Assembly: GCF_029168945.1 (NCBI RefSeq)
Contig: NC_083602.1
Coordinates: 8,367,850-8,431,849 of the forward strand
DNA length: 64,000 nt
Direction of reading: 5' to 3'
DNA from: Cannabis sativa
Taxonomy: Eukaryota; Streptophyta; Magnoliopsida; Rosales; Cannabaceae
Shown here: positions 21,371 to 33,850 of the stretch, in pieces
How the letters are laid out: every line of letters starts with the position of its first letter
Position numbering within the stretch: position 1 is the stretch's first letter
Program-made: the position numbers and the translations under genes
Notes under the pieces: model-generated
What the model was told of the DNA's origin: nothing
Seen by the model: the letters and a program-made list of their open reading frames with translations, nothing else
The model's database searches: none

Positions 21371-23204
21371 AATTGGGAGTTGTTCTTTGCCGTGGCTAAT
21401 TGTGGTGGTGCTTATTAGTGTCAGTGCTTTAAATCTTGAGTTGGTGCAGTGTTGGAAGTGTTGTGTTTTGGATAGATTGGATTGTGATTAATATATACAA
21501 AGGGAATGCACCATGGCCGATTGATGTGTGAATGGTTTGTATGAATGAATTGAAGTCAATTTGGTGTGGCTTGGGAAGTGTGTTGGATTAGGGGGCATTT
21601 GTTGTGGCTGCCAAGTTCTTGCAGATTCCTCAACAGGTTCTCGACCCGTGGGCAGTGCCATCGGCTTCGAATCCGGAGGAGCCCCACGAGGACTCCGAGT
21701 AGAGGGAGTTTCCTAATACCTAAGCTATTTTATATTTTTCTGTTATGTGTCGTTTTTAGTTTGTATTGTGCCAATTGTGTGTTGTCTTTTGTGTTTTAAA
21801 TTGGTATGCCATGTGATTTATATGTTTGTTAGTTTGACAGTGAGAGATTTAAGAGCTTTTCTGTGGCCTAGTGTTCTGCTCGATGATGATTTTTTCCGCT
21901 CATTCCATTTATGTGTTGCCTAATTTTATATGTTGCATTTGCATGTTGAAATCGTTGGATATCATGGATGTTTCTCCTTAGTCTCTCCTGAATAATGCAT
22001 ACTTTTATTTTCCCAACATGCTTTGCATTTTTCATACGATTGCCGCATATATACTTTTAGCATCTAGAATTGGTTAGTGCATCTCCTTGAAGCGAAATCC
22101 TAGTTAGACTTGTCCCTTAGAAATGATTTAGGCTATCTTTGGACGTTTGAGCCTTTCTAACCTTCTCTCTAAAATAAATTTTTCCCTAGTCACCCAAGTT
22201 TGAGCCGTTTAGCCTATTCTTGTTGTGCAACCCAATCATACATATCACACCAATCCTAATTTGTATTTCCACACATGTCCTAACTTAATTGCTCACTTGT
22301 CAAGAGCCAAGTTTCACATTAAGTTTGGGGTGAGTGTAACTTGTGGCGAGCTAATTCAAGATTAGACTTTTAGCCACATTGGGGACAATGTTGGGTTGTA
22401 AGTTTGGGGTGGGGGAATTAGCTCACAAAGTACATTGTTATGCACTTTCAATTAACCTTCTCTTGCTATCTATTATATAAGTATAATATAGTAATAAATT
22501 TCTTTCTAATATATATATAAAACAAATCAGCAATGAAAAAAAAAAGATGTGCTTGCAACTAAGTTTGGGGTGTTCCCCCCCATTTTAGTTCAAAAAAAAA
22601 AAAAAGAATAAACATAGCAAGAGAAGTCTATTCCAATACTTAGTGCTTGTGAGTATAGTGAGTTAGGGAAGTGAGTCAAGAAAAAAAAATCATAAGGGAG
22701 AGGCTTGGTTTTTGACAAGTCAAGTGGTTAGGTGCTGAGCTAGCTAAAATACATCCTTTACCATATCCTAATCCAAGCCTGATATTACAAGCTTAGTAAA
22801 GTCCTATTGATCAAGGGGATGAGTTTAGACTACATTAGTGGAGAGGAGTGCACTAATCCAACTTATGGAGCTGAAATGAATGAAAAAGTTTAAGATAGTT
22901 GTAGAAAGTTCAAAGTTTAGGTGGGATATACTTGTATAAATTGTTGATTATGTGACTTTTGGGAAGTATTAATGTTATCCAATGACAAAAACTTTGAAGG
23001 GGCAGCATATAAAGTTACGGCAAGCATTTTCCTATTCCATTTAATTCCATTTTTTCTGAGAGCATCAATGTTCGCTAGGCCAACTTGAATTTCTATGAAA
23101 TCTCTCATTTGTCTTGTATGTTGAGTCTTTGTGTAAAAATCTGTTCTTGTGTTTTATTTTTGTTTTTTTTTGTGTTGTCATTGCTCGAGGACAAGCAAGA
23201 TTCT
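21371..23204 (+). other. Element B 3' non-coding region
   Basis: No domain-bearing ORF. Short frames (for example 21566-21799, with a hydrophobic end) have no recognisable family. It contains CACATTGGGGACAATGTTGG at 22376-22395, a phrase I associate with Athila-like 3' regions, and three of the five AAGTTTGGGGTG copies of the element (22321, 22400, 22561). Close to the 3' LTR lies TTGCTCGAGGACAAGCAA (23181-23198), whose ends (TTGCT/AGCAA) can pair. Confidence 0.65.
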
Positions 23205-23217
23205 AAGTTTGGGGTGT
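23205..23217 (+). promoter_or_regulatory. Element B polypurine tract
   Basis: AAGTTTGGGGTGT abuts the TGATAAC start of the 3' LTR. The GGGG-containing run in this place is the expected plus-strand primer site. The same 12-mer occurs four more times upstream in the element. Confidence 0.8.
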
Positions 23218-24723
23218 TGATAACTCTAAGATTTAGAGTTATTTTGATGTCCTTAAGCTTGAATTTTAAGCTAAATAATAGAGTAATTAGTGTCTACATT
23301 GTGTCTTTGTAATAAATGGAAGTGTGCGTGTTAGTAAGTGTTAAATAGACTTATGTTGTTGTTTTTATGTGCATTAAGCAGAAAAAAATGCAAGAATAGG
23401 TATTTGGAAATGTTTGGGACAAGGAGGAAAAGGAGCAGAAAAATGCTTAATGTTGACTGGCATTTCTATAGCAATCATCGCGTAGCAATTTGTCAGCCCA
23501 GTAAGTGTATTTTGGCAGAAGTCCAGCTGGCATTAATGTAGAAAGAAAGGAGCTGAGGTGGCAAAAATGTGACCAATGACTCAGCTAATAGGTGGAAAAT
23601 AAAGGACAAGTGGACCATGACTGGGATTTCCAATTAGGGTAAACTTTAGTACGCTAATTGTGGAGCAAAAGAGAAGGAGGATAAATAGAAAGGTGGCTGC
23701 ACTTTGAGAAAAAGAGGCTGGTACGAAATTGCAGAAAACAAAGAAATCTAAGTACAGAAAAAGAAAGGAAAAGAAGACAGTACAAAGAAGAAGACTAAGA
23801 AGAAGGAGAAGAAGGCAACCTACACAGAAAGGATTTGAGCTTCAAACTCATTTCTCTTGCTCTCCTCTTCATTTTGTATCATTTTCTACTCTCTAGTTAC
23901 CTCTTTAACTCCATGAACATTTCATTTTCTGGTTTGATGTTTTTAATTTCAGCCATGAACAAAAATATTTGAGATTTGGGTGGTTATGAACCCTTGTATG
24001 GACTAGTATTTTGATTTTGCAATGATTAAGTAATCTTGTCTTAGTTCAATTAGTTGTGATGAAATGTTGATTGAATGTTAATTTTTGGCCAACTTTAACA
24101 TTTAGCAAGCTAGTTCTTACTTGGAAAAGTAAGACCTAGTTGAACCCCTCTAATTGATGCATGATTTTTACCTTTTTTTTTAGGTTTTAATTAGTAGTGA
24201 AAGAGGCATATTTTGCTACCATGCATAACTAAATATTTGATGCTTTATTGGACGATTTGTGATCTTAGATAATGTAGGAATGCATTGTTGAGATTATGAA
24301 TAGTTTATTGCAAGTTTTGGAAAGAGCTTACTGGTTTTTTTTTGAAATCTGTTAACTTTGCCAGGATTGCTGAGTCATTGCTGTATCAACTGGGACATAC
24401 AAGTGGAAATTAATCACCCAAGTCTATTTTCCAAATCTCAAAGTATCACCACTTTAATCACTTTTAGCTTCTTATTTTTAGTTTATTTATTTTAAAAAAT
24501 TGTTTCTCAAGTTTAGAATTAAGGTTATAAATTTTTCTCTTGAATTAATTTGTTACTTTGTTTTATTTTTATTTGAAATTTTGGGAATTGCTCTTAGTTG
24601 ATTGTGCATTATTTAATAAAAAGTCCATGTGGAGACGAACTTTGATTACTTATCATTGTATTACTTGTTTGTGATTGTGTACACTTGCACAATTATATAT
24701 AAATCAATATAATTTTCACAACA
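23218..24723 (+). mobile_element. Element B 3' LTR
   Basis: A 1,506-bp copy of 15285-16808, ending TTTTCACAACA, followed by the TAACC duplication at 24724-24728. The terminal inverted repeat of the LTR start is conserved here too (23220-23242). Confidence 0.95.
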
Positions 24724-25207
24724 TAACCATATTAGGATTAAGATCCATAGACCTAATATCAACCATTGATATTGACTTAGAAAGATATAATGGTAAGTTT
24801 ATGATATATTATCTAAGATCAATATCGGTCCTTTCTTATGTATACTCCATACATCAGATACTGGTAAACTTTGCCAATACCCTGGAAAGGACATAAGACT
24901 TATCCAAGGTGTAAGTATACCTTATCACTGATTATCATGTCAATCTAAATCTAGTGAACTGACAAATCATGGGAATCAAAGTTTTGAACATATAATCATG
25001 ATTATATTCCACTATGCTAACGATACTATAATCATGAACAAATATATATGTATATATTTACTTATGTTATGGACTTATTAGAATTTATACATATAATCAT
25101 GAAATAAATCATGTGAACCATGCAACATAAAATAATTTTTGATCTTATATTAATTAGAAAATATGATTATATTGAAATGAGTTTTATTTAGGGCACAAAA
25201 CCAAACA

Positions 25208-25222
25208 AACTCCCACTTGCAC
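25208..25222 (-). promoter_or_regulatory. Element C polypurine tract
   Basis: The plus strand reads AACTCCCACTTGCAC next to the LTR edge. On the element strand this is GTGCAAGTGGGAGTT, the same tract that precedes the D 3' LTR at 59158-59172. It is strong evidence that C and D belong to one family. Confidence 0.88.
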
Positions 25223-25225
25223 TAA

Positions 25226-27564
25226 TGTAACACCCTAACTACTATAGGCGTATTACGTGATGTTTAAACATGCTGTGCAGCTCGTTGCTAATCAACGAGG
25301 TTTATGGAAAAACGTGATTAATTAAAATTTTTGCTTTTTAATTAAACTTGTAAAATATAATTACAAAAGACTCGGGATCTCGATTAAAAAATCATTTACA
25401 AAAGTTTACTGTTCATACAAAATAATTGTCACCTAGCGACTAGTTATAAAAATTAGCCTTGCTGTCCCGATGATCGTACGCTTCAGGCCTAACCGCCCCG
25501 ACATGTACAATCCTCATAAGCTCATTCACGGTCCATCAGCTTTAGCCTTGCCTTTACCTACACATAAACGTAGCACTGTGAGTCGACAGACTCAGTAAGA
25601 AAAGCATAATAATATTCATACATAAAACCCGGTCATGATCAGACCCCCATACCCCTGACCATAACCCTAACTGCCGTGTCCAACACGATACTGAGTCCCC
25701 CTAACTGCCGTGTCCAACACGGTACTGAGCTCTGAACGTTCATAGGGACGGTACTATTGACAAGTAACAGCCTGATCGGTCGAACCGGTCATACTCCGGC
25801 TGCTGGTCATACTCCAGCCTGTACCGACGTGTTACAGTATCCGCCTGATCGGTCGAACCGGTCATACTCCGGCTGCTGGTCATACTCTAGCCTGTACCGA
25901 CGGGATACATCAATAGTACGGAACCACCAACCTAAGTGTCAGCCTGATCGGTCGAACCGGTCATACTCCGGCTGCTGGTCATACTCCAGCCTGTACCGAC
26001 GTGACAGGGTTGGATGGTTCGAAGCCAACATACATGACTAATGTTATCTAACAGGCTTCCTACATGCACGCTAAACATGTAATCTACATATGCATACTGT
26101 TATACTAATCTTACCTAGATTCCGAATTCAGGTGTGCCGGTCAACCTGACTGGAACTTAACTGCGAGGCGGATTACAGGCTCCTAAACCATAAAAATCAC
26201 AACACTATAAGTGACACGCTAAATCACTTCCCGGGGACTTAAACTAGGAACTAAAAGTTTCCCTATCGATAAAAAGCATGGCAATACCCCCAAAAACATA
26301 AAAACGAGGAAAACTAGGGTTTCAGAATTTTCCCCCAACCGGCAGACCAGTTGCCCAACCGGAATTCCGGTTCTGGGAAAATTCAGAACCCCATCCGGAA
26401 TTCCGGATGTGCAACCGGAATTCCGGTTCCTCGCAGGCAGCAACTTCAAAAATTCATATCTTGCTCAAATCAACTCCAAATCACATGAAACCTTCCAGAC
26501 CTGTTCTATATATCCCCTAGAACATTTCTAAAGCTTCAAAACCACCCAGATTGCACATAATCAAAAATCACCATTAAAGCTCAAGCTTTGAGTTCTAAAC
26601 TCAAACTTGAGTAAACCTAGCTAACATGCAATCAAACCAGCTTGAATCTACTTAATCATGCATAATATAGCCTCTGAAAACAACTAAAAACATCAACAAC
26701 ATCACAGCAACAGAACATAGACATTTCTTTCAAAAATCATATATTTTGCATAGAAAAACCATAGCTTGCTCAACCTAAGAATCATGCTTCAAAAACAACT
26801 CAAATAACCTTAATTTAACATGCTCAAATCCCAGAAAATAACAACAAATTCACAGCAGCAACAATACCCAACAATCATGCATGCATCAACTATTTTCATC
26901 ATTTTTTCCAAGAAAACAAAGGAAGAAAGTTAGGGAACACATACCATAACAAGAGATCACTAGAGTTTTGAAAAATAAGGCTTGAATCACCAAAGAAAAT
27001 GGCTGGTTCTTGATGCTCCAAGAGAGTCGAAAAAGAGAGAGAGAGAGGTTGAGAGAAAAGCTTTCCAATTTTTTCTATTTTTTAAACTTTGTAATTTTTT
27101 GATAAAAAAGAAATAAAAGCTATTAAACACCACACTCCATTTCAGCCAACACTTAGCATAAAAACACATATAATTCCACTAATAAAAACACTAGAAGACA
27201 AAATACTAATGGGGCAAAAAGACCATTTTTCCCCTCCACCCTAAAACCACATAAATAACACTAAAGGGGTATTTTTGGGAAATTCTAAATTCCCGGCCAT
27301 TCCCGACATTCCCAACATTCCCAATGTCTAATAAACTGTCCCAAACTACTAACATACTAAGTTGTGATTTCTACTGAGCCAAACACCGAGTTCCAAAATA
27401 CCGGGCACCGGAAATGCAAAAATATGAAAACTACTGAATGACATAGAAATGCATCTCTGAATTCAATAATAACAGTATAATAAATTATTTAAATAGCTAT
27501 AAATAATTTCATAATTAAACGTGATTAACTGCTAATTTCCAAATTAAACTAAGCGGTCTTTACA
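25226..27564 (-). mobile_element. Solo LTR of the element A chromovirus family
   Basis: A 2,339-bp LTR from TGTAACACCC to GGTCTTTACA, with ACTAA duplicated on both sides (25221-25225 and 27565-27569). It sits 18 bp from the C 3' LTR edge. Relative to element A it has a diverged minisatellite (25768-26005), a 33-bp tandem duplication (25665-25697 and 25698-25730) and only a short GA run near 27035. The stem-loop GAGTC-GACA-GACTC is at 25580-25593. Open frames in it (such as 25757-26041) come from the minisatellite. Confidence 0.95.
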
Positions 27565-27569
27565 ACTAA

Positions 27570-28690
27570 TATAAAACCAAATGTGCATTTCAAATAATCT
27601 TAACACATTGATATCCAGATCAACTGTATTATGTAGTATACTCTCTGTAATAGGATCTGACTAGTTGTAATCAATACAAACTTTTCTCCACCATTACATT
27701 TCCTTAATCAGAAAATCCTTAATATTGTGAAATTCCTCTCTATATGTCTACTCCTCTAGGGATACTGGATTCTTTACTTTTTGGCAACTACTTCTGTGTT
27801 AGTTAGGAAGTAACAAGCAGTTAATAAATTATTAGTACAATGCCAAAAACTGTATAGAACTTTCCATAAGCTGAATAAATATCTTTTCTACAACTTTAAC
27901 ATTCAGTCTCACTAGTATAGTTAGAGACTCCAGATCGGTTTTTACACTTCTCCAAAACCACTGCTCCACCCCAAAAATAATCACCATCTCATTAGTAGAC
28001 TTTCTAGCATCAAGGCAAGTCTAGAAAGTTGATTTGGTGTAGTCTAAGAGTATTAAATACCACCCTCATCAACTAACATATAGTTCATCTTCTTGATTTT
28101 AAGATTCATTTGATTGTCTTCAAATGTTCCTTTCGTGGATTAATCTGATACCTACTCATTACTCCCACTCAACAGCTGATGTCTGGTCTAATGCATACAA
28201 AAGCAAATCTGAGACCTCTCACTGTTGATCCTAAGGAATTCTTTTCTTGGCCTTTATCTTACCTGGAATAGTTGAAACTTTTCTTAGATAAATAAAATCT
28301 AAGTCTAGAAGTCAAAACGCTTCTATAGATTTAGCCATTAGAAAATAAATACCCCAGCATCTTACTAAAGTAAGTCGCTTGCACTAGAGTAAGTAAATTA
28401 CCAAGCATACCACAAGCCATAGGTTTAGATAATCTCAAACCTACAACACTAGGATCAGGAAGTTTTGTTAAGTCCGTTGAATAGAGTTATTTTCAAAATA
28501 TCCTTTCTTGTCCTAGTAATAGAAAACTTTTGGTTACTACATATGAATGGTTTTAACCATAGTAGTTCTCTCGGCTTTACTTCTTAGTTCCTTATTTTGG
28601 CTATCCATTACTTGTTTAAACTAACAATGGATTTTCATCACAAGTGTCTTCCAAGTCATAACAGGGTGAGTTCCTTGAAACCCTCCCACT
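27570..28690 (-). pseudogene. Element C RT end and RNase H (relic)
   Basis: No long ORF, but the minus strand can be matched to copia D. At about 28170-28215, IRPDIS and VMSRYQINP correspond to TRPDICY and IMSRYQSNP in the D RT. At about 27920-28040, ARKST and then GGGAVV correspond to the D RNase H EDRKSTSG and GGGAVVW. At about 28670-28700 RSGRVS corresponds to the D linker RRSGRAS before RT. Only about 460 bp separate that linker from the RT end, so most of the RT core, including the YVDD box, has been deleted. Confidence 0.7.
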
Positions 28691-29600
28691 ACGACAAGGT
28701 ACCGTGACTTTCTGTCTAAGAACACTAAATGGTATTATCCTCATTGGTTGTGTCAATACAGCAGAGGCAGTGAGACCATCTTATATAGAATAAGATGATA
28801 GAACACTTTGGAATCAAGAAAAAAATATCTCCTCTACTTTGCTACTTTATTTTCAAATTTAGATATATTCTTAGAAAAGTAGTATTTGTTGAAACAAACA
28901 CTTTCTTATCTTAATTACCATAGGATGGTCCACCCCTAATCACTTAGAATAGCTATCGAACTTGCAAACCTTAGTTAATAGTTCTAGTTTTTCTTAAGTT
29001 TACGATTAGGACATCCCTGAATCTTGTAATGGTTTACTAGGGTATTTTCCTAGAAGGACTTAGGCAACTACTAGTAACTAATCATAGACCTTATACTATC
29101 ATCGATGTGCAATTCGAATTTCGAGGGAGGTGAGTTTGGATACAATTCAAAAATTCAACTTAATGATCTTTGAACTGCATATCCACCAAATATTTCTCCA
29201 CCCCTATCAGTTCGCAAGATCTTAACCACTTACCTTAATGTTTTTCGGTATTGCTAGAAATTCATAAAATTGCTCAAACATTTCAAATTTCTTTCCATAA
29301 GGTAAAGTCTAGAGTGATTGTCTAAAGAATATAACAAAAACTCATATCCACCCCTGAATGTACATCCATATATGCAAATATAGATGATCCTACTTTCAAG
29401 TGGATATTGGTATATTGGCTCTTTACAAAGAATGATCTTGTCAAAACCACTATGAACAAGATAAAATGCCATAGATATATTAGAATGTGGTTGTGGTCTT
29501 TTTATGACTTAGGTCTAGTTACAATAGAGAGTTCTTAGAATAGTCCAAGTGGATCCTGGTCACAGAATACAAAACTCATATTCAATACATAAACATACTG
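28691..29600 (-). pseudogene. Element C integrase (relic)
   Basis: A short minus-strand frame (29472-29254) reads RGGYEFLLYSLDNHSRLYLM, matching RGGYEYFVTFIDDYSRYGHI of D. Further on, KILRTDRGGE (about 29185-29215) keeps the second catalytic Asp, followed by an insertion and a frameshift. Upstream, IYLWHF at about 29465 matches the GAG-pre-integrase TYLWHLRLGH of D. The equivalent of the catalytic Glu block (NGVAERRNR) is not found. Heavily decayed. Confidence 0.75.
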
Positions 29601-30013
29601 TTAGAATCCATTAATATAAAATGGATATTGAACTTGTGAAAATTGTACTGTATTGTTCAATGTATTCTAAAAATTGAAATTTAAAATTTCTATTTGGAAT
29701 CTAAAATTTAAAGTCAAACATTTAAATGTATACCAAATATACAATGAGTGATTATTCTCTCTTGGACTACCACTACTAATCTAACTCTAAGTCTAATTTG
29801 CCTAAAGTAAACATATACAAATAGGAGATTTTATAAGATCGACGATTTACATCATTTCGGGATAGTATGTCGAAAATATAGTCATCTGTACCATTCAATT
29901 TCATAAGAGAAATTATAATGACATCATAAGAAGATGATTTATAAACTATTCATCCAATAATATACTATTTAAGCAAATTCTAAATGAAAAAGCTAAGAGG
30001 AAACTAATAAAAG

Positions 30014-30790
30014 ATAATTTCAAATAAAATAAGAATCTAACGATCTCCCGTTTAGGCGAGAGTCAAAGTTATTCTTATTTTATAAATCTATTCATTGTTT
30101 CATATTGTAAACACTAGTGTAAGTTGTCATCTTTGGATGTACAACTAGATGTTGCATTTACAAATACTTATCTGTCGAGATCTAACACTATTTTGTTTGT
30201 CTAATGGATGACAATTCTCTAGGATTTGTCCCATTAAAACAACAAGCTAAGTTAGACCAACAATGAAGATTTGAAATTTATTAATAAAAGAAAACAACAT
30301 GATTCAATATAAATTTACACATTCAGAAATTATAATACATTCAGCAAGTAACAAAGACATGTGAAAATACAAAACAAGCACATCTTAAATAATTTTCAAG
30401 GTTTCCAACAAACTGATACAGTGTCCTGGTAGGCGAGAGTCAAAGATATCATTCATTGAATAGAGTAGTCATCTCATCTAAAATAGACACCATTCTACAA
30501 ATATTTTATTCGATCAAAATAAGAATCCAATGTTGTCCCGGTAGGTGAGAGTCAAGATTGTTCTTATTTTATGAGCTTCTACCATTGTTTCATACTTGTA
30601 AATTTATCTCTAAGTAGTCACTGTAAGGGAGAGTCTAATAGAGATGAAAACTAACAAAATACTTATCTTTCGAGATCATTACGGTGTTAAATGCTTCAAA
30701 AAATAACCATCCATAAGGGGGACAAAGTCTAGCGTCTCGACGTTATATTAAAACAATTAACCATGTAAGACCAACAATGGAGATCGAATA
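30014..30790 (-). repeat. Element C leader: diverged ~260-bp direct duplication with repeated CTCTCGCCTACCGGGAC motif
   Basis: Two blocks (about 30014-30282 and 30516-30785) share the same order: AATAAGAATCYAAYG, then a CCCG.TTAGGCGAGAGTC core, TTCTTATTTTAT, CATTGTTTCATA, and ACAATGRAGAT at the end. The core occurs three times (30043-30064, 30421-30440, 30534-30552). On the element strand it is GACTCTCGCCTACCGGGACA, and it also occurs twice in the D leader (55422, 55532). Non-coding; function unknown. Confidence 0.75.
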
Positions 30791-30839
30791 TCCTTATAAC
30801 TAAAGCTCATGATTTTAAAGAGTTGTATTTTCATTTGAT

Positions 30840-33595
30840 ATTTATTTTAATCTATTTATTTTAATATATATTTATTTAATTAAATTACTGATTTAGATAA
30901 CTCTAAATTTAAATTTAAATTTGATATTTATAAAATTATATCCTAGGAAGATCTGAAAAATAAATTTATTTTCCATCCTTAGTATTAATTTTCCAATAAA
31001 GATTATGAAAATTACTCAATTTAAGTTGGTCCAAAATTAAATGATTAATTTTCAACTCAAATTTAATTTTCTACAAAGATATGTAATTGAATTCAAAATC
31101 CAATGTATTTAGAGGCAATACATTTTCAAAATTCATTAAAATAAATAAAATAAAATAAAACTGAAAAAATTATTCTAATTTATGTTGCTCTAAGATTAAA
31201 TAAAATAATTTTCAACATAAATATAATTTTCCTATTTAATTAATTCTTTTAAGAATAATATCTAATATTTAAGTATCTACAACAAAATAACCTTAAATAT
31301 TATTTTTCTATTTAATTAAATATATCTAAAAAAATACCAAAAAGTCTACCTAGAAAAAATCTATGTAGATAATTCATAAACTAATTACTGATTTTCTAAT
31401 TAAAATATAATATGTTTTAGTCTATTTATTTTAATCAAATTATTAATAAAAATAACTCGATTTAAGTTAATCTAAAATTAATTAACAAATTAATTTCTAA
31501 CTTTAATCTAATTTTTAAAATTGAAAATTTTTGAAATATCTACATTTAAAATAAATGTATTTCTAAATTAATGTGGGAAATAAATATAAAATAAAATAAA
31601 ATATATTTTGAAAATTATTCTACTTCAAATTGATCTGAAATTAACATATTTTTGACTTAAATATAATTTTTTATATATTTAAATTCATTAAAATAGAAAT
31701 AATTAAGTATCTAGAATAAAATCAACTTAATTATTAATTCTAATTTAATATTTAAGAAAATATTCTAATTTAAGTTGGTCTAAAATTAATTAACAAATTA
31801 ATTTTAAACTTAAATATATTTTCTAATTTAATTAAATTTCTTGAAATATAAATAAATAATTAAGTATCTTGAATAAAAGCAACTTAATTATTAATTCTAT
31901 TTAAGTTCTAAGAAAAAAATTTCTAATATAAGTTGGTCCAAAATTAATTTTTAACTTAAATATATTTTTCTACTTAATTAAATATTAGAAAATATAAATT
32001 AGTTACTAGAAATAACTATCTAGAATCTTTTCTTTAAACTAAGTGTGTTTTTCTAAATTAATTTTAAAATAATCCAATGAAAAATTATTCCATTTATTGC
32101 AAAATTAATAATGTTGCTAATTCAATTTTAATTAGGTTAACCTAGTATAATTAGCCTAATATAATTATTTAAATAAGGCAAATGAGCCTTCACAATTGGT
32201 GTTGTTCATGTGAGGAAGGGCTGGGTCCAGTATGTCGTGGAATTTAACAACCTAGTCCCAAAGAAGTGGAATTTAACCTTTCATTAAATAATTGTTATTC
32301 AATGAATAAGCCCAATACTAATTGGGCCTAAATAAAACTATCAAAAGTGATATTTTATTTTAGCAACCTAGTCCATTTATCTATCTAGAAATAAATAGGC
32401 TTCCCATATGCATCTAAGTCCATAAGCAAACATATAGGCTCACACAGGTTAAATTCCGATCATGTTTCTAGGTTTACACAGATGAAAGAAATACAAAATT
32501 TACCTGTTAGAAATTATTTATAGGATCTATTGACAATTAGACTATGATGAAAATTAGATAATTAGATCTGTCAACAAGTTAATCATAACAATTTAGATCA
32601 AATAAATAATATATTTGTTAAAAAAAATTTGAATAAACAATTTTAATAAAACAAACAATGTCCATGTAACAAATTTGAAATAAGATATTTATACTTATAT
32701 AATTAAATTATTATTTAACTAACCAACTATTTTGAAAATTTAGGGTTGTTAAAAATAACTTAAAATATCTTTTCAAAAAGTTAAACTAATTTTAAAATAT
32801 CTAGGTTTTATTTTAATTATTTTATCAAATTAAATTAAATATCTAATAAGATAAATGATTTGAAAATAACAAAAAAAAAATATTTTCAATATCATCATCT
32901 AATCTTATAATTTAATAAAATTAAAATAATAAAATAAACCAATTTTAAAATAGATATGATTAGGAAATTATTATTTTAAGAATAAAATAATAAACAAATA
33001 ATTATTTTCTTAATTATATGTCAAAATATCTCAAATTAAGCTTTTTTCAAATTTCTACAAAAACGTCTAGGTTATTTAAATATATAAAATACCATTTATA
33101 AATTTTTGATAAGTAAAATGATATAAAATATCATTTTTCTAACTTATAATTTATAAACAATAAAATATTTAACAAAATAACATATTTTTGAATTTGAAAA
33201 TATTATGGTTAGAATATCTATCAAAATATCTAGGTTGATTTCAAATTTATTAATTATTTAATTCATCTTATAAGGTAATTTTAATATTTTATTTCAAATT
33301 AAAAAGATAATGTTATCTTTTAATTTAAAATATACATAATATTAAAATATCTAACCTTATAATTAAATAATATATAAATATTAATGAAATTAACAAATTT
33401 TTAAAATCTGACCATAATTTAAAAAATAAAATAATCAATTTTTAAATTTAAACCTCAAAATATCAAAAATTAATGATAATCTATTAAAATAAATTTTATT
33501 AATTTAAAATATTGATATTTAGGTTTAAATATTAAAAAAAAATATTTTATTTTGACATTACGGTTTAAAAATTAGAAAAATCCCACAAAAATCGG
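30840..33595 (-). repeat. Element C leader: AT-rich array of inverted repeats (hairpins)
   Basis: About 2.75 kb with no ORF. A recurring unit has the form TTTAAGTTG, spacer, AAAATTAAT, loop, ATTAATTTT, spacer, CAACTTAAA. Clear copies are at 31020-31061, 31178-31222, 31461-31506 and 31769-31814, with weaker ones near 31620 and 31925. In the 31178 copy both arms change together (TTTATGTTG with CAACATAAA). A different 11-bp inverted repeat (TTATTATTTTA/TAAAATAATAA) is at about 32968-32992. Related hairpins are in the D leader. Confidence 0.75.
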
Positions 33596-33605
33596 ATTTT
33601 GGGTT

Positions 33606-33850
33606 GAAACCATGCAAGCTGTCCAAGAGGAGGCTGCGTGCAGCCTCCTACGCGTGTGCATGGATGAGGCAACAGGGTGCATGTGTGGGGATTCACGGCC
33701 ACTTCCAGGTGTCAGCTCGGGCGGATGCATGGTCTGTGCGTGCGTGATCGAAGCTTCAGACAGGGTTTGTCCCCTGTCCGTGCGCGCATCACCTCATTGT
33801 ACGAAGCATCTGGTGCGTGCAAGCACCATGCTCGACATCGGCAGTAATGA
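33606..33850 (-). other. Element C leader: GC-rich cassette with perfect hairpin
   Basis: A 245-bp island of high GC content inside AT-rich leader DNA. It includes a perfect 10-bp inverted repeat with 2-nt loop (AGGAGGCTGC GT GCAGCCTCCT, 33628-33649). The plus-strand open frame 33612-33941 is antisense to the element, and I do not consider it a gene. A GC-rich cassette occupies the same place in D (44262-44378) with mostly different sequence but alignable flanks. Confidence 0.65.

Larger units (their letters stand above)
15285..24723 (+). mobile_element. Element B: Athila-type gypsy derivative lacking RT, RNase H and integrase core
   Basis: LTRs at 15285-16808 and 23218-24723, flanked by TAACC duplications. 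The primer site at 16815 is of the tRNA-Asp type used by Athila. Internal DNA (6.4 kb) holds gag, a protease region, an integrase C-terminal-like segment fused downstream, and about 3.5 kb of non-coding DNA ending in the Athila-like CTCGAGGACAAGCAA...AAGTTTGGGGTG block. No RT, RNase H or integrase catalytic core is found in any frame. It would depend on another element for mobility, comparable to the TR-GAG class of non-autonomous elements. Confidence 0.92.
13875..25207 (-). mobile_element. Element C 3' LTR, interrupted by element B
   Basis: The LTR runs 13875-15284 and resumes at 24729-25207 after element B and its TAACC duplication (15280-15284 and 24724-24728). It starts TGTCGGGAATTTTTTACTAG and ends GGGCACAAAACCAAACA. 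A polypurine tract lies next to the 25207 edge, so in minus orientation this is the 3' LTR. An open frame on the opposite strand (15066-15287) is shared with the other LTR and is not considered a gene. Confidence 0.93.

Noticed and set aside
25757..26041. 94-codon repetitive frame
   Set aside because: Derived from the LTR minisatellite; related LTRs have different unit number and sequence.
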